Of a stretch of DNA of 52,556 nucleotides, positions 7,319-14,779 are shown piece by piece; positions within the stretch are counted from its first letter, which is position 1, and the number at the start of each line of letters is the position of its first letter. Source of the DNA: Caballeronia arvi (GTDB lineage Bacteria > Pseudomonadota > Gammaproteobacteria > Burkholderiales > Burkholderiaceae); assembly GCF_001544695.2 (NCBI RefSeq), contig NZ_FCOM02000054.1:1-52556 (forward strand), read 5' to 3'. Position numbers and translations under genes: made by a program. A model generated the notes under the pieces. It was not told where the DNA came from. It did no database searches and was given only the letters and a program-made list of their open reading frames with translations.

Positions 7319-7708
7319 ATGCATGAATCGGAAAGCAAAAAGTTCTCAGATGTGGCGCAAGAGGTGATGTGTGAAGCGCACACCCCCGAGACAATCAAGG
7401 CACTGGCTAAGCACGCTGCTGAATTGGTTGCGCTCAGGCGTTCGTCCGCAGGTTCGCCTGACGTGGTCTCGATCGGGACGCGCGTTTCAGAATGCCTCTA
7501 CCTGATTAAAGACGCGGTGGTGGCGACCGCTGGCGACACGCTGGAATCACGCAAGGAAGCGGCCGCCAAGTGCTTCACTTTCATTGCGAAAGCAGCTGAT
7601 ATGCCTCGTTCCGTCGCGCGGCAGTACATGCGCATCGCAGAACGATTCAAGGACACCGACCTCGACCTGAGCGCCATGACCGTCCGTGACCTGTTGTCCC
7701 GCCCCTAA
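7319..7708 (+). CDS. Hypothetical protein, short paralogue of the next gene
   Basis: This 129-residue, mostly helical protein is clearly related to the central part of the gene at 7800. Both carry A-x-A-GDT, then a basic helix, then RSVARQYMR followed by a charged helix and a short V/L-rich tail (AMTVRDLLS here, FNVGELDILA there). The conserved RSVARQYMR helix looks like a DNA- or protein-contacting element. The ATG at 7319 is preceded by GAGGTTGAG. It heads the cassette that ends with the FlhD-FlhD-FlhC-like protein. I know of no named family; a regulatory or partition accessory role is a guess. Confidence 0.6.
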   Translation: MHESESKKFSDVAQEVMCEAHTPETIKALAKHAAELVALRRSSAGSPDVVSIGTRVSECLYLIKDAVVATAGDTLESRKEAAAKCFTFIAKAADMPRSVARQYMRIAERFKDTDLDLSAMTVRDLLSRP

Positions 7709-7799
7709 CTAAATAGCTTAACTGCGAGCGCGTCGAAAGAGCCCTTGCGGTGTGATGAGCAGCGCCGGCTGGTGCTGCTGCAAAATCTGGAGAGAAGAA

Positions 7800-9059
7800 A
7801 TGCCGAACGGCGAGACGTCCAAGAACACCCAACTGAGCAAAGTCCAGCACCCGCTCGTCAATCCCCCGGGGGAATTCAATGATGCGCTGGACGACATCTT
7901 CACGAAGCACGATCCCAAGTGGTCCTATCGGGACACCATCGTACATGCCGTCAAGAAGGCATTAGGGGACGATCCAGCAACCGAAGAATTGGCGGTTCAG
8001 ATTATTGAAAGCCTGATGGCCGTTGCGGAAGCGCGGGCTCGCATCAAGGCCGATCTGGAAGTGATCGGTGCCCAGCTCCTCAACGTGATGTACACGTTGA
8101 AGAACGTGATGATTGCGAAGGCCGGCGATACTATTGCGATTAAACGCAAGACGGCAACGCTAGGATATGTGATTTTCGACAACGCACTTGGGCTTAAGCG
8201 CTCCGTGGCGCGTCAATACATGCGTTGTTACGAAGCGTTCGCAGATAACGCCGAGGCCATCCGCACGTTCAATGTCGGCGAATTGGACATCCTTGCAGCA
8301 GAGCACGTCACGGACGAGCAGGTTGCGGAGATTCTCGCTAAGAAGAAAGAGGATCCAGACATGACCCGCATGGACGTGAAGCGAATGCTCGCCGAACTGC
8401 AGAAGAAGGACGCTTCGCTCGAGGACGGACGCATCCAACTCTTGAACGTTCACTCGCAACTTCAGGACGCGAAAACGGCGCTCTCAGTGTCCGAAAGTGA
8501 GGCCAAGCACCTACGCACTGAACTGGCTACGAGCGCTCGCAAGATCGCCGACCGCGAGGCAGACCTTGCGCGAATGGACGATCACTACAAGCGCAAGCAG
8601 GCGGGCCTGAGCAACATGGAAAAGGACCTTGCCGACAAGGACAAGGAAATCGGGCGGCTCACACGCGAAGCTAGCGAGCTGCGCAATCGTAAGCCCGAGG
8701 TGCAGTACGTCGACAAGCCGACAGCCCCTGCTGGTTACATAAGCATCGCCGAATCCATTCAGAAGAGCAACGACGAACTCGCTGAGATCGAGAAAAGGAT
8801 CGCTGCGGAGCAAGCCGCCCTCGAGGCGCTCGAGACGGAGCGCAAAAAGCAAGCGACGGCCATCGAAGCGGCGAACAAGGTTCAGGCCTCCCTGCAGGAC
8901 GTCTCGTCCTCCTTCGAAGTATTCGCCGCGAAGCTCATGGGCGCGCAACTCGCGGTGCAAGCATGTGAGACGCCCGCGCAGCACGAGCCGCTTCTGGAAG
9001 CACTGGCCGCGATGCTGCGCAAGACCGTATCTGAGCTGGACGCTGCGCTCGGCCGGTAA
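7800..9059 (+). CDS. Coiled-coil protein with RSVARQYMR domain (KfrA-like architecture)
   Basis: This 419-residue protein starts at the ATG at 7800, preceded by GGAGAG. Residues ~50-160 are the domain shared with the 129-residue protein upstream (AGDT near 107, RSVARQYMR near 134-142), followed by GELDILAAEHVTDEQVAEIL, which resembles the helix after a ParB-type HTH. Residues ~190-380 are heptad-rich and form a long coiled coil (LARMDDHYKRKQ, DKDKEIGRLTREASELR, AEIEKRIAAEQAALEALE). An N-terminal putative DNA-binding part with a long coiled coil recalls KfrA and ParB-accessory proteins of plasmids. The assignment is by architecture only. The FlhDC-like gene starts 82 bp downstream. Confidence 0.6.
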   Translation: MPNGETSKNTQLSKVQHPLVNPPGEFNDALDDIFTKHDPKWSYRDTIVHAVKKALGDDPATEELAVQIIESLMAVAEARARIKADLEVIGAQLLNVMYTLKNVMIAKAGDTIAIKRKTATLGYVIFDNALGLKRSVARQYMRCYEAFADNAEAIRTFNVGELDILAAEHVTDEQVAEILAKKKEDPDMTRMDVKRMLAELQKKDASLEDGRIQLLNVHSQLQDAKTALSVSESEAKHLRTELATSARKIADREADLARMDDHYKRKQAGLSNMEKDLADKDKEIGRLTREASELRNRKPEVQYVDKPTAPAGYISIAESIQKSNDELAEIEKRIAAEQAALEALETERKKQATAIEAANKVQASLQDVSSSFEVFAAKLMGAQLAVQACETPAQHEPLLEALAAMLRKTVSELDAALGR

Positions 9060-9140
9060 GGTAAGAATCAACGAGAAAAGCTACGGGGCGGGCGCGCTCT
9101 ATCGCGTCCGACAAAGCTAAAAAGACCACAAACAAGAACT

Positions 9141-10328
9141 ATGTCAACGAACACCCTAGATGCTGTCGAGACCACGATCTCGCTTCCGAAATTCATCGCC
9201 GAAAAGATTCAGCGAGCCAACTACGCACTGACGGATGTGATTCACAACGTGCTCGTCCGTTACCGGGAGGCTGAAAACTTTTTCGGCGTCTCTCGCGACA
9301 ACATGGACACATTCAAAGCCCACGCGCTCCCGAAAGCGATGCTCATGAACATGCCGTTTCTCGCACTTGCTCCCGCTTTGCAAGATCCTCGCGACTGGGA
9401 AACGTTCGTCGATGATGTTCTCCTCTCCCCCACGGTCGAAGAGCTGATCAAAGCAATGCCCGCTGTCGACGCGCTGACCGCGCGCGATATCTTTCACTAC
9501 AACTGTACCTACGTCTCCCTCCTCAAAGACGTACTCCACATGAGCGTCCTGGCCGCGCCCTTGCTTGGCATCTCGTTCAAGCTCGCCGAGTACCTCATGG
9601 AATTGCCGATTGGTCGACTCGAAGCAGCGATCGGCGCAATCACGTTCCCGCTTTTCAGATGGCGGTTCGACGAGCAACTTTTCTGGACCGAATACAGTGC
9701 CGGTTGGCTCACACACGAATCCGTCGCGCACTACCTGATGAGCACGTCGAACCTTAAGTCGACCGCTCTGCCCTACACGCACCTTTGGTCGGATCTTCGT
9801 TTGGACCGCGCTCAGCGAGACGTCTACGCTCGCATGCTGATGACACAAGGCGTCCGCGCATCGACCGCAACCAATCTGTTTGGCCTGAACCAGACGAGAG
9901 CGCGTAACACTTACAAACAGATCCACGGCGTGAGCTCGCCTTGCGGCTGCAACCCTAGTTCGCTCACGTGGTACGTCGATTATCCCGCTCATCGCTTGCA
10001 AGGCACGCTGTTGGTCTGGCTGTATCGATGCGCGCTCGAAAATAAGGCGAGCAATCCTGAGGCACTGATCGCAGCCAACGACATCGTCGCGAAAATGTTC
10101 GGTGAAAAGCTAGTCATCACGGCCGATCGTGCAAATCACCTGACGCGCTCGATGGCGATGGACTCGCGCTTGACGATGGCGCCGTGCCGAAGCTGCGGCA
10201 CAGACTACATCCTCTCCAATGGTGAAGGAAAGATCGAGTTGGCCAAGGACTTCGTTTGTCCCGGCTGCAGCTACGCCTTTAAACCCCGCTTCGATCTGAG
10301 GAAGAAAAAGGGTCGAACGAAAGCCTAA
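9141..10328 (+). CDS. Fused FlhD-FlhD-FlhC-like transcriptional activator
   Basis: The C-terminal half of this 395-residue protein matches FlhC. GVR at 237-239, FGLNQTRAR at 247-255, YKQIHGVSSPCG at 258-269 and a W-rich helix near 277-295 follow the order and spacing of E. coli FlhC as I remember it. A C4 zinc site comes next: C349-C352 and C373-C376. The first ~200 residues hold two FlhD-like modules 94 residues apart: N27 to G49 (FFGVS, then ALP at 62-64), and N121-C-T-Y to G143 (LLGIS, ending WRFD at 174-177). FlhDC is FlhD4C2, so one chain here has the 2:1 ratio. Related AcaDC and SetDC activate conjugation genes on IncC plasmids and SXT/R391 elements. FlhC homology is strong; the FlhD reading and the target genes are inferred. 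Confidence 0.75.
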   Translation: MSTNTLDAVETTISLPKFIAEKIQRANYALTDVIHNVLVRYREAENFFGVSRDNMDTFKAHALPKAMLMNMPFLALAPALQDPRDWETFVDDVLLSPTVEELIKAMPAVDALTARDIFHYNCTYVSLLKDVLHMSVLAAPLLGISFKLAEYLMELPIGRLEAAIGAITFPLFRWRFDEQLFWTEYSAGWLTHESVAHYLMSTSNLKSTALPYTHLWSDLRLDRAQRDVYARMLMTQGVRASTATNLFGLNQTRARNTYKQIHGVSSPCGCNPSSLTWYVDYPAHRLQGTLLVWLYRCALENKASNPEALIAANDIVAKMFGEKLVITADRANHLTRSMAMDSRLTMAPCRSCGTDYILSNGEGKIELAKDFVCPGCSYAFKPRFDLRKKKGRTKA

Positions 10329-10353
10329 TCTAATGGATCTGGAGGTTCAATCG

Positions 10354-10524
10354 ATGTCGTATGAATTTACCGTTGACGCCGGACTGGTCATCTTCTCGCG
10401 TGACGGACGCGCTCAGTTCGGTTGGCACAATCGGGAGACCGGTGCGTTCCATGCTGAAGCCGACGGTCGTTGCATTCCCGACGCGGTAGGTGCAGTCGAG
10501 TTTCATTCGGACGTGATGCACTAG
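10354..10524 (+). CDS. Small hypothetical protein
   Basis: This is a 56-residue protein. The start at 10354 follows a clear GGAGG; an ATG 21 bases upstream does not. The sequence (MSYEFTVDAGLVIFSRDGRAQFGWHN) suggests a small beta-rich fold. It lies 26 bases after the FlhDC-like gene, in the same direction and probably the same transcript. The family is unknown. Confidence 0.5.
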   Translation: MSYEFTVDAGLVIFSRDGRAQFGWHNRETGAFHAEADGRCIPDAVGAVEFHSDVMH

Positions 10525-10527
10525 ATC

Positions 10528-10899
10528 ATGCAGGACTTCGCCTACCTCTTTTCCGATAGCGTCTCCGCGTGGCTTCGCGGCCACGGCGACGGGCGGTTTA
10601 AACGATACGAACGGCACTATCGCAGCGATCGCGCGAGTGCCCCCTCTCCCGACGCCTTTGATCTCGAAAAGAGCAACGTGCTCTTCTCTCAACGGTCTCG
10701 TTGCGCCAGGGGGCGAATCGATTCGGTTCTGAACAGGAAGCCATTCGCCGCCCTTGTCACATTCCTGATTTTCCTGTGGGGCGGCTCGTTGCTGCTATCA
10801 ACGATCGGCACATCACAGCCCGTGACCGCCGGCGTCGCGCTTTGCGTCGCGTTCGTTGTCTTGCGCGCGAGCAAGCTCAGGAAGCGCGCGCAGCGTTGA
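10528..10899 (+). CDS. Small hypothetical membrane protein
   Basis: This is a 123-residue protein with a hydrophilic N-terminal half (residues 1-70, with RGHGDGRFKRYERHYRSDR) and two membrane helices at about 74-90 and 97-113, ending in a basic tail. It begins three bases after the stop of the 56-residue protein, so the two are probably co-transcribed. Nothing in it identifies a function. Confidence 0.5.
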   Translation: MQDFAYLFSDSVSAWLRGHGDGRFKRYERHYRSDRASAPSPDAFDLEKSNVLFSQRSRCARGRIDSVLNRKPFAALVTFLIFLWGGSLLLSTIGTSQPVTAGVALCVAFVVLRASKLRKRAQR

Positions 10900-11109
10900 T
10901 GGCAAACGGTTGCGAGGCCGCAACGTTGACTGATCCGCATTTCTTACGAAGTATTAAAATGCCTGCGCTGCCAACTGGCCAAAGGCATTTTCCAACGGGG
11001 ATTGCAGTAACGGGGAGGATTCCGGAACGACTTGACGTCGAACACCGCTCGATAACATGAAAGTAAGCAGATCGCACGGGCGACTGCAAAAACTAGGTCG
11101 GATCAACAA

Positions 11110-12105
11110 ATGACGATTAAAAACAACTTCAAACTCTCGATGGCCGCGATCGCTGCATCGCTGCTGGTGGCTGCTTGCGGCGGCGGTGGCGGCGGCAGCA
11201 GCGATGCATCGCCTGCAGCCCCGGCAAGCGGTGCAAGCACGCCCGCGACGACGACTCCCACCAATCTGACGACGCCTCAGTACGCTGCTGACAGCTTCCA
11301 TCTCGCAGCGTTTAATCTGCTCAACCAACAGCGCCAACAATGCGCATTCCCGGCCCTGCAGGAAAATGCCGTCCTCGATCAGTCGGTGGCTGCCCATGCG
11401 CAGTATCAGGCCACGAATAACGTCGTGTCCGATACCGAAACGGCGGGTGCCTCTGGGTTCACAGGCGTCTCGTACGCTGATCGGGCGGCCCACTTCGGGT
11501 ACCCGCAGCACGTACCCATCGGCGGTGTATCCGGCGGCTTATACACGAATGCGACGTGGACGGAAGCGCGATACGGACAGCAAGCCATCTATGGCCTGAT
11601 CTCCGGCGTATATCACAGCATGATTGCCGTCGCACCGATGAACACGGTCGGCATCGGCAAGGTCGCCACGACCTACAACGGTTTCCCGCAGGAGTGGTAT
11701 TCACTGGCACTGGCGAACTATCAGCCGATCGCGACCAACGCGCCGTTGACATTTCCATGCCAAGGCACTACTGGCGTTGCGAACGACTCTTTCGGAGAAA
11801 TGCCGACGCCCCCTGCTACGTCCGGCCATTGGGGTACGCCGGTCGCGGTCGCCGGCAACCCGAATGACACCATCGTCATGCAGACCGGCACGATGACCGA
11901 TTCGTCGTCGCACGTGATCGCGTTGCAAGTGCTGGACTCGGCCACGGACCCGAACAAGATTTTGCCGAAGTGGATGGGCGTCGCATACCCCTCTACGCCG
12001 CTGTCTCCGAACGCGCAATATACGGTCTCGCTGACGGGAACGATCAACGGCGTCGCGTTCTCGCGTACCTTCACGTTCACGACCGGAAACATCCTCGCCG
12101 GCTAA
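11110..12105 (+). CDS. CAP/SCP-domain lipoprotein
   Basis: This 331-residue exported lipoprotein has a signal peptide ending in VAAC, with the lipidated cysteine at 23, followed by Gly-rich and Ala/Pro/Thr-rich linkers. The CAP (SCP/PR1, COG2340-like) domain covers about 60-205, with FNLLNQQRQQCAFPAL and VAAHAQYQ helices and YHSMIAVAPMNTVGIG. The C-terminal ~100 residues are a beta-rich domain ending YTVSLTGTINGVAFSRTFTF, an Ig-like strand pattern seen in bacterial surface proteins. The gene is monocistronic, with a good terminator behind it, and lies tail to tail with the pilus operon. CAP lipoproteins are common in Burkholderia; their role is not established. Confidence 0.8.
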   Translation: MTIKNNFKLSMAAIAASLLVAACGGGGGGSSDASPAAPASGASTPATTTPTNLTTPQYAADSFHLAAFNLLNQQRQQCAFPALQENAVLDQSVAAHAQYQATNNVVSDTETAGASGFTGVSYADRAAHFGYPQHVPIGGVSGGLYTNATWTEARYGQQAIYGLISGVYHSMIAVAPMNTVGIGKVATTYNGFPQEWYSLALANYQPIATNAPLTFPCQGTTGVANDSFGEMPTPPATSGHWGTPVAVAGNPNDTIVMQTGTMTDSSSHVIALQVLDSATDPNKILPKWMGVAYPSTPLSPNAQYTVSLTGTINGVAFSRTFTFTTGNILAG

Positions 12106-12131
12106 CAAAGGTCGCGTCGCAGAAAGACCGA

Positions 12132-12158
12132 GCCGCCAGTCGAACTGGCGGCCCTTTT
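12132..12158 (+). terminator. Rho-independent terminator after the CAP lipoprotein gene
   Basis: GCCGCCAGT pairs with ACTGGCGGC around a three-base loop, and CCTTTTATT follows on the plus strand. This is a textbook intrinsic terminator 26 bases after the stop codon. It may also limit read-through from the convergent pilus operon. Confidence 0.85.
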
Positions 12159-12225
12159 ATTGATTGCGAAACTGAATAAAATTGCCCCGTAGCACCTCGC
12201 GGGCGTTTCGTTGCGAACAGTTGCC

Positions 12226-12831
12226 TCAGCCACCCGAGCCCGCAGTGTCGCCATAACCCTGCACATCGTAGCCGTTCACTTCTCCGGTACTATCGCTCGC
12301 CCTGCACATAGCGTATTGGTAAGTGTTCGGAGATGTGTTGTAGGTGTCGGTAATAAATTCAGTGTTTGTGCCGTCGTCAAAAACTGAGTTCTGCACGCCC
12401 CACCCGGGCCAAAATCCGAGTTGCTGAGTGACATAGACTCGGCAGGCTTCCTCGGGATTTCCTTTCGGTTGCGTGGGTGCATTCGGTTGGCATACCTGTC
12501 CAACCCATGCCGCGCCGTTCCACGAAGGCGCGACAAACTGTGTGGACCCGCTCGGGCAGCTTGGAGGTGGCGGTACATTACATGAGTAGTGCAAAGCTGT
12601 TCCCGTCCAAACGGGTCCGCTCGCGAAGCCGTATGCGCAATTAGGTTGTGGCGTGGCACATTGATACCGCACACCGAACTTCTGCCATGAATACCCTGGA
12701 TCGCAACCGGGAGCGCGTGGAACGCCAATCGGATTCTGTACCCATTCCGCGTTGGAGGCGACTGGCGCCGTCAGCACACCGCTGAGCGTCGCCATCAACG
12801 CAAACGAGATTCCCGTCCTGATTCGCTTCAT
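12226..12831 (-). CDS. Secreted Cys-rich protein, possible pilus adhesin
   Basis: This 201-residue protein has a clear signal peptide (basic start, hydrophobic core, probable cleavage after SNA near residue 28). The mature part has eight cysteines and aromatic Trp/Gly/Asn segments such as VWTGTALHYSC and PSWNGAAWVGQVC. These are of the kind seen in PilV tip domains and pilus-associated adhesins. It is the last gene of the pilus operon, four bases after the pilV stop. No named family was recognised. It may decorate or replace the variable tip domain, but that is an inference from position and composition. Confidence 0.6.
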   Translation of the reverse strand: MKRIRTGISFALMATLSGVLTAPVASNAEWVQNPIGVPRAPGCDPGYSWQKFGVRYQCATPQPNCAYGFASGPVWTGTALHYSCNVPPPPSCPSGSTQFVAPSWNGAAWVGQVCQPNAPTQPKGNPEEACRVYVTQQLGFWPGWGVQNSVFDDGTNTEFITDTYNTSPNTYQYAMCRASDSTGEVNGYDVQGYGDTAGSGG

Positions 12832-12835
12832 GTTT

Positions 12836-14137
12836 TTATTGGTTTGAGTAGTTACAGCCAACGTCGATTTGTGCTTGCAGGCCGAGCTGATCTTGCACAA
12901 GCGTGTTTGCGCCGTCAGCAAGCACGTCATATATCTGGAGCACCCATTGCGAGCCGTTCCAACCCATCGCGTAACGCGCGCCCGACATCGGCGGATTGTG
13001 ATTGGAATAGTCGGTCGTCAGCGATTGCGGGATGATGCGATACCACGCCGTACCGCCGGGTCCGCAGGTGGGAGGATAGACGCCCCATCCGTTGTACCAC
13101 CCGCTGTATTGAGCATCGGCGGACTGATTGCTGACCAAGGTGCTCGCGCCGATCCAGTTGCCCCACTTGTTGCAAACGAATAGTTGATTGTTTCGGATCG
13201 TGACACCATTCCATGAGCAGTTTGAGGCCGCCGAGTTGATGTTTGCTACGGTGGCGTTCACCGTGGTCCCGGATACCGTAACCGCACTCACCGTTCCGCT
13301 CGAGGACACATTGCCCACGCTGATTGGAGCCGGACCCGAGCCTGCGTAGTTCTGGATATAGAGCGTGCCTTTGGTGCGAACCGCGGCGTTTGTGTCGTCA
13401 CCGTAGTAGATCGTGCCGTTCGCCATCTGTAGGCTATTTCCGGCTTGCAACTTGAGCGTCTTCCCGGACATGTTTCCGATGTTCTGAATGTCCTGGTTAT
13501 TCGCGTTCATCGTCCCGGTGAGCGGCAGTGCGCCATCGCGGCGGTAATACGGCGAATTTCCGTCAGCCCCGAAACCATTGATCGCGAGGACCATTCCCGC
13601 CTTGTTGCCGGCGGGGTTCGGAAGCGTCCATTGCCCCTGATTGCCCGTGATGACTGTGGGCGTGCGATTGCTCGAAAACCCAAACTGACTCCCACCCGCC
13701 GCGATCAACGTCCCGGCGCCCGCGATGTCTGGCGTACCTTTCTTCAGCAACGGTTGCGACGGATAGACCTGGGATGCGATGTGGCAATTTCCTAGAGCGG
13801 TCGAACAGTTATCCGGCACGATAGCCAGACCTATCTGGTAGGCGCCCCCCCAGAACGGACCGCTTTTGAATGCGATCTTGTTATTGCTTTGCGCGCTCAG
13901 TTGCGCGAGAGTCGGCGCAGAGATCGGCGTCGCGGTGGTCTGCGAGTAGCCCGCGGGGACCAGCGTCCCGAAGTTGTTGGTGATATAGCTGCCCAACGCC
14001 GCGTTGATCGAAGCCATGTTTTGGCCCTCGAGCTGCAACAGGTTCTGGCGCTTGGCCGCAATGTCCTCCGTAATCCCTTGCGCCGTCAGCACGGCCGCGC
14101 CGACCAGGACGATCAACATCTCCAATATGCTTCCCAT
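12836..14137 (-). CDS. pilV: PilV, type IVb minor pilin/tip adhesin
   Basis: This 433-residue protein starts with a hydrophobic helix (GSILEMLIVLVGAAVL) carrying a prepilin-like GxxxEM pattern, followed by QNLLQLEGQNMASINAALGSYI, as in R64 PilV. The shufflon-type N-terminal domain runs to about residue 280, with the RRDGALPLTGTMNANNQDI collagen/phage-tail-like turn near 190. The C-terminal part is Trp/Cys-rich (CSWNGV, CNKWGNWIG) and probably binds the recipient surface. In R64 this end is switched by inversion; here there are no shufflon inverted repeats and no rci recombinase nearby, so a single fixed tip is expected. The gene lies 17 bases after pilS. Confidence 0.85.
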   Translation of the reverse strand: MGSILEMLIVLVGAAVLTAQGITEDIAAKRQNLLQLEGQNMASINAALGSYITNNFGTLVPAGYSQTTATPISAPTLAQLSAQSNNKIAFKSGPFWGGAYQIGLAIVPDNCSTALGNCHIASQVYPSQPLLKKGTPDIAGAGTLIAAGGSQFGFSSNRTPTVITGNQGQWTLPNPAGNKAGMVLAINGFGADGNSPYYRRDGALPLTGTMNANNQDIQNIGNMSGKTLKLQAGNSLQMANGTIYYGDDTNAAVRTKGTLYIQNYAGSGPAPISVGNVSSSGTVSAVTVSGTTVNATVANINSAASNCSWNGVTIRNNQLFVCNKWGNWIGASTLVSNQSADAQYSGWYNGWGVYPPTCGPGGTAWYRIIPQSLTTDYSNHNPPMSGARYAMGWNGSQWVLQIYDVLADGANTLVQDQLGLQAQIDVGCNYSNQ

Positions 14138-14153
14138 GTCGGCGTCCCCAGCT

Positions 14154-14768
14154 TTAAGTGCGCGTGGTCCACAACGCCAGCGACGCGGTCGCGCCCGTCG
14201 ATGCGCATGCTGTCGCCGCCGACGACGCGCTGAACGGCGTGGTCGGTGCCGAAATCGTAGTGCCGTTCACGACGACCTGCGTGTAGACGGTCGACAGCGC
14301 CGCGATGCTCATCGCACACACCGACGCCGTTACGGGATAGGTCAGAACAAGCGAGTCGTTCGCCGTGACGAGCGTGCTCACCGTCGTCGTCAACGTGCCG
14401 TTGAACATGCCTTTTACCGACGAGTAGTCGGTCGCCACGCGTGCGCCTGCCGAGTCGAACGCGTGGTTTTGCGCGAGGATCTTCAGCGTCTCTGCGGAGA
14501 AGTCGGCGTCAGCCTGGGTGGCATTCAGAATGCCCGTGTGGAACATCTGCGCCTCGCTCTTGAACTGCGACGAGCGGATCAAGTCGAGCACGTATTTGCC
14601 GCCGGCATACACCGCCAGCGCGAGCAGCGCCGCACCGGCCATCACCGCCCCGGCTTCGATCATCGAAAGTTCGCCCGACTGACGCTTGGCGCGAGCGATT
14701 CTCAGAAGACGTGCACGACGCATCTTCACATCGTCCGCGTGCAGAGCCTGAGTTTGATCCTTGGTCAT
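14154..14768 (-). CDS. pilS: PilS, type IVb major pilin
   Basis: This 204-residue prepilin has a long basic leader (~35 residues, typical of type IVb), then SGELSMIEAGAVMAGAALLALAV, the hydrophobic assembly helix. The mature domain is Thr/Ser/Ala-rich with two cysteines that could form the C-terminal disulphide loop. The conserved glutamate falls at position 5 only if cleavage follows SGE, or at 6 if it follows SG, a small departure from the usual Gly/+5 Glu pattern. No prepilin peptidase gene is in the window. The gene sits between the platform protein PilR and the tip protein PilV. Confidence 0.85.
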   Translation of the reverse strand: MTKDQTQALHADDVKMRRARLLRIARAKRQSGELSMIEAGAVMAGAALLALAVYAGGKYVLDLIRSSQFKSEAQMFHTGILNATQADADFSAETLKILAQNHAFDSAGARVATDYSSVKGMFNGTLTTTVSTLVTANDSLVLTYPVTASVCAMSIAALSTVYTQVVVNGTTISAPTTPFSASSAATACASTGATASLALWTTRT

Positions 14769-14779
14769 TTGAAGTCCTT

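Noticed and set aside
12836..14137. Shufflon in pilV
   Set aside because: I found no repeated inverted recombination sites in or after pilV and no rci gene nearby.
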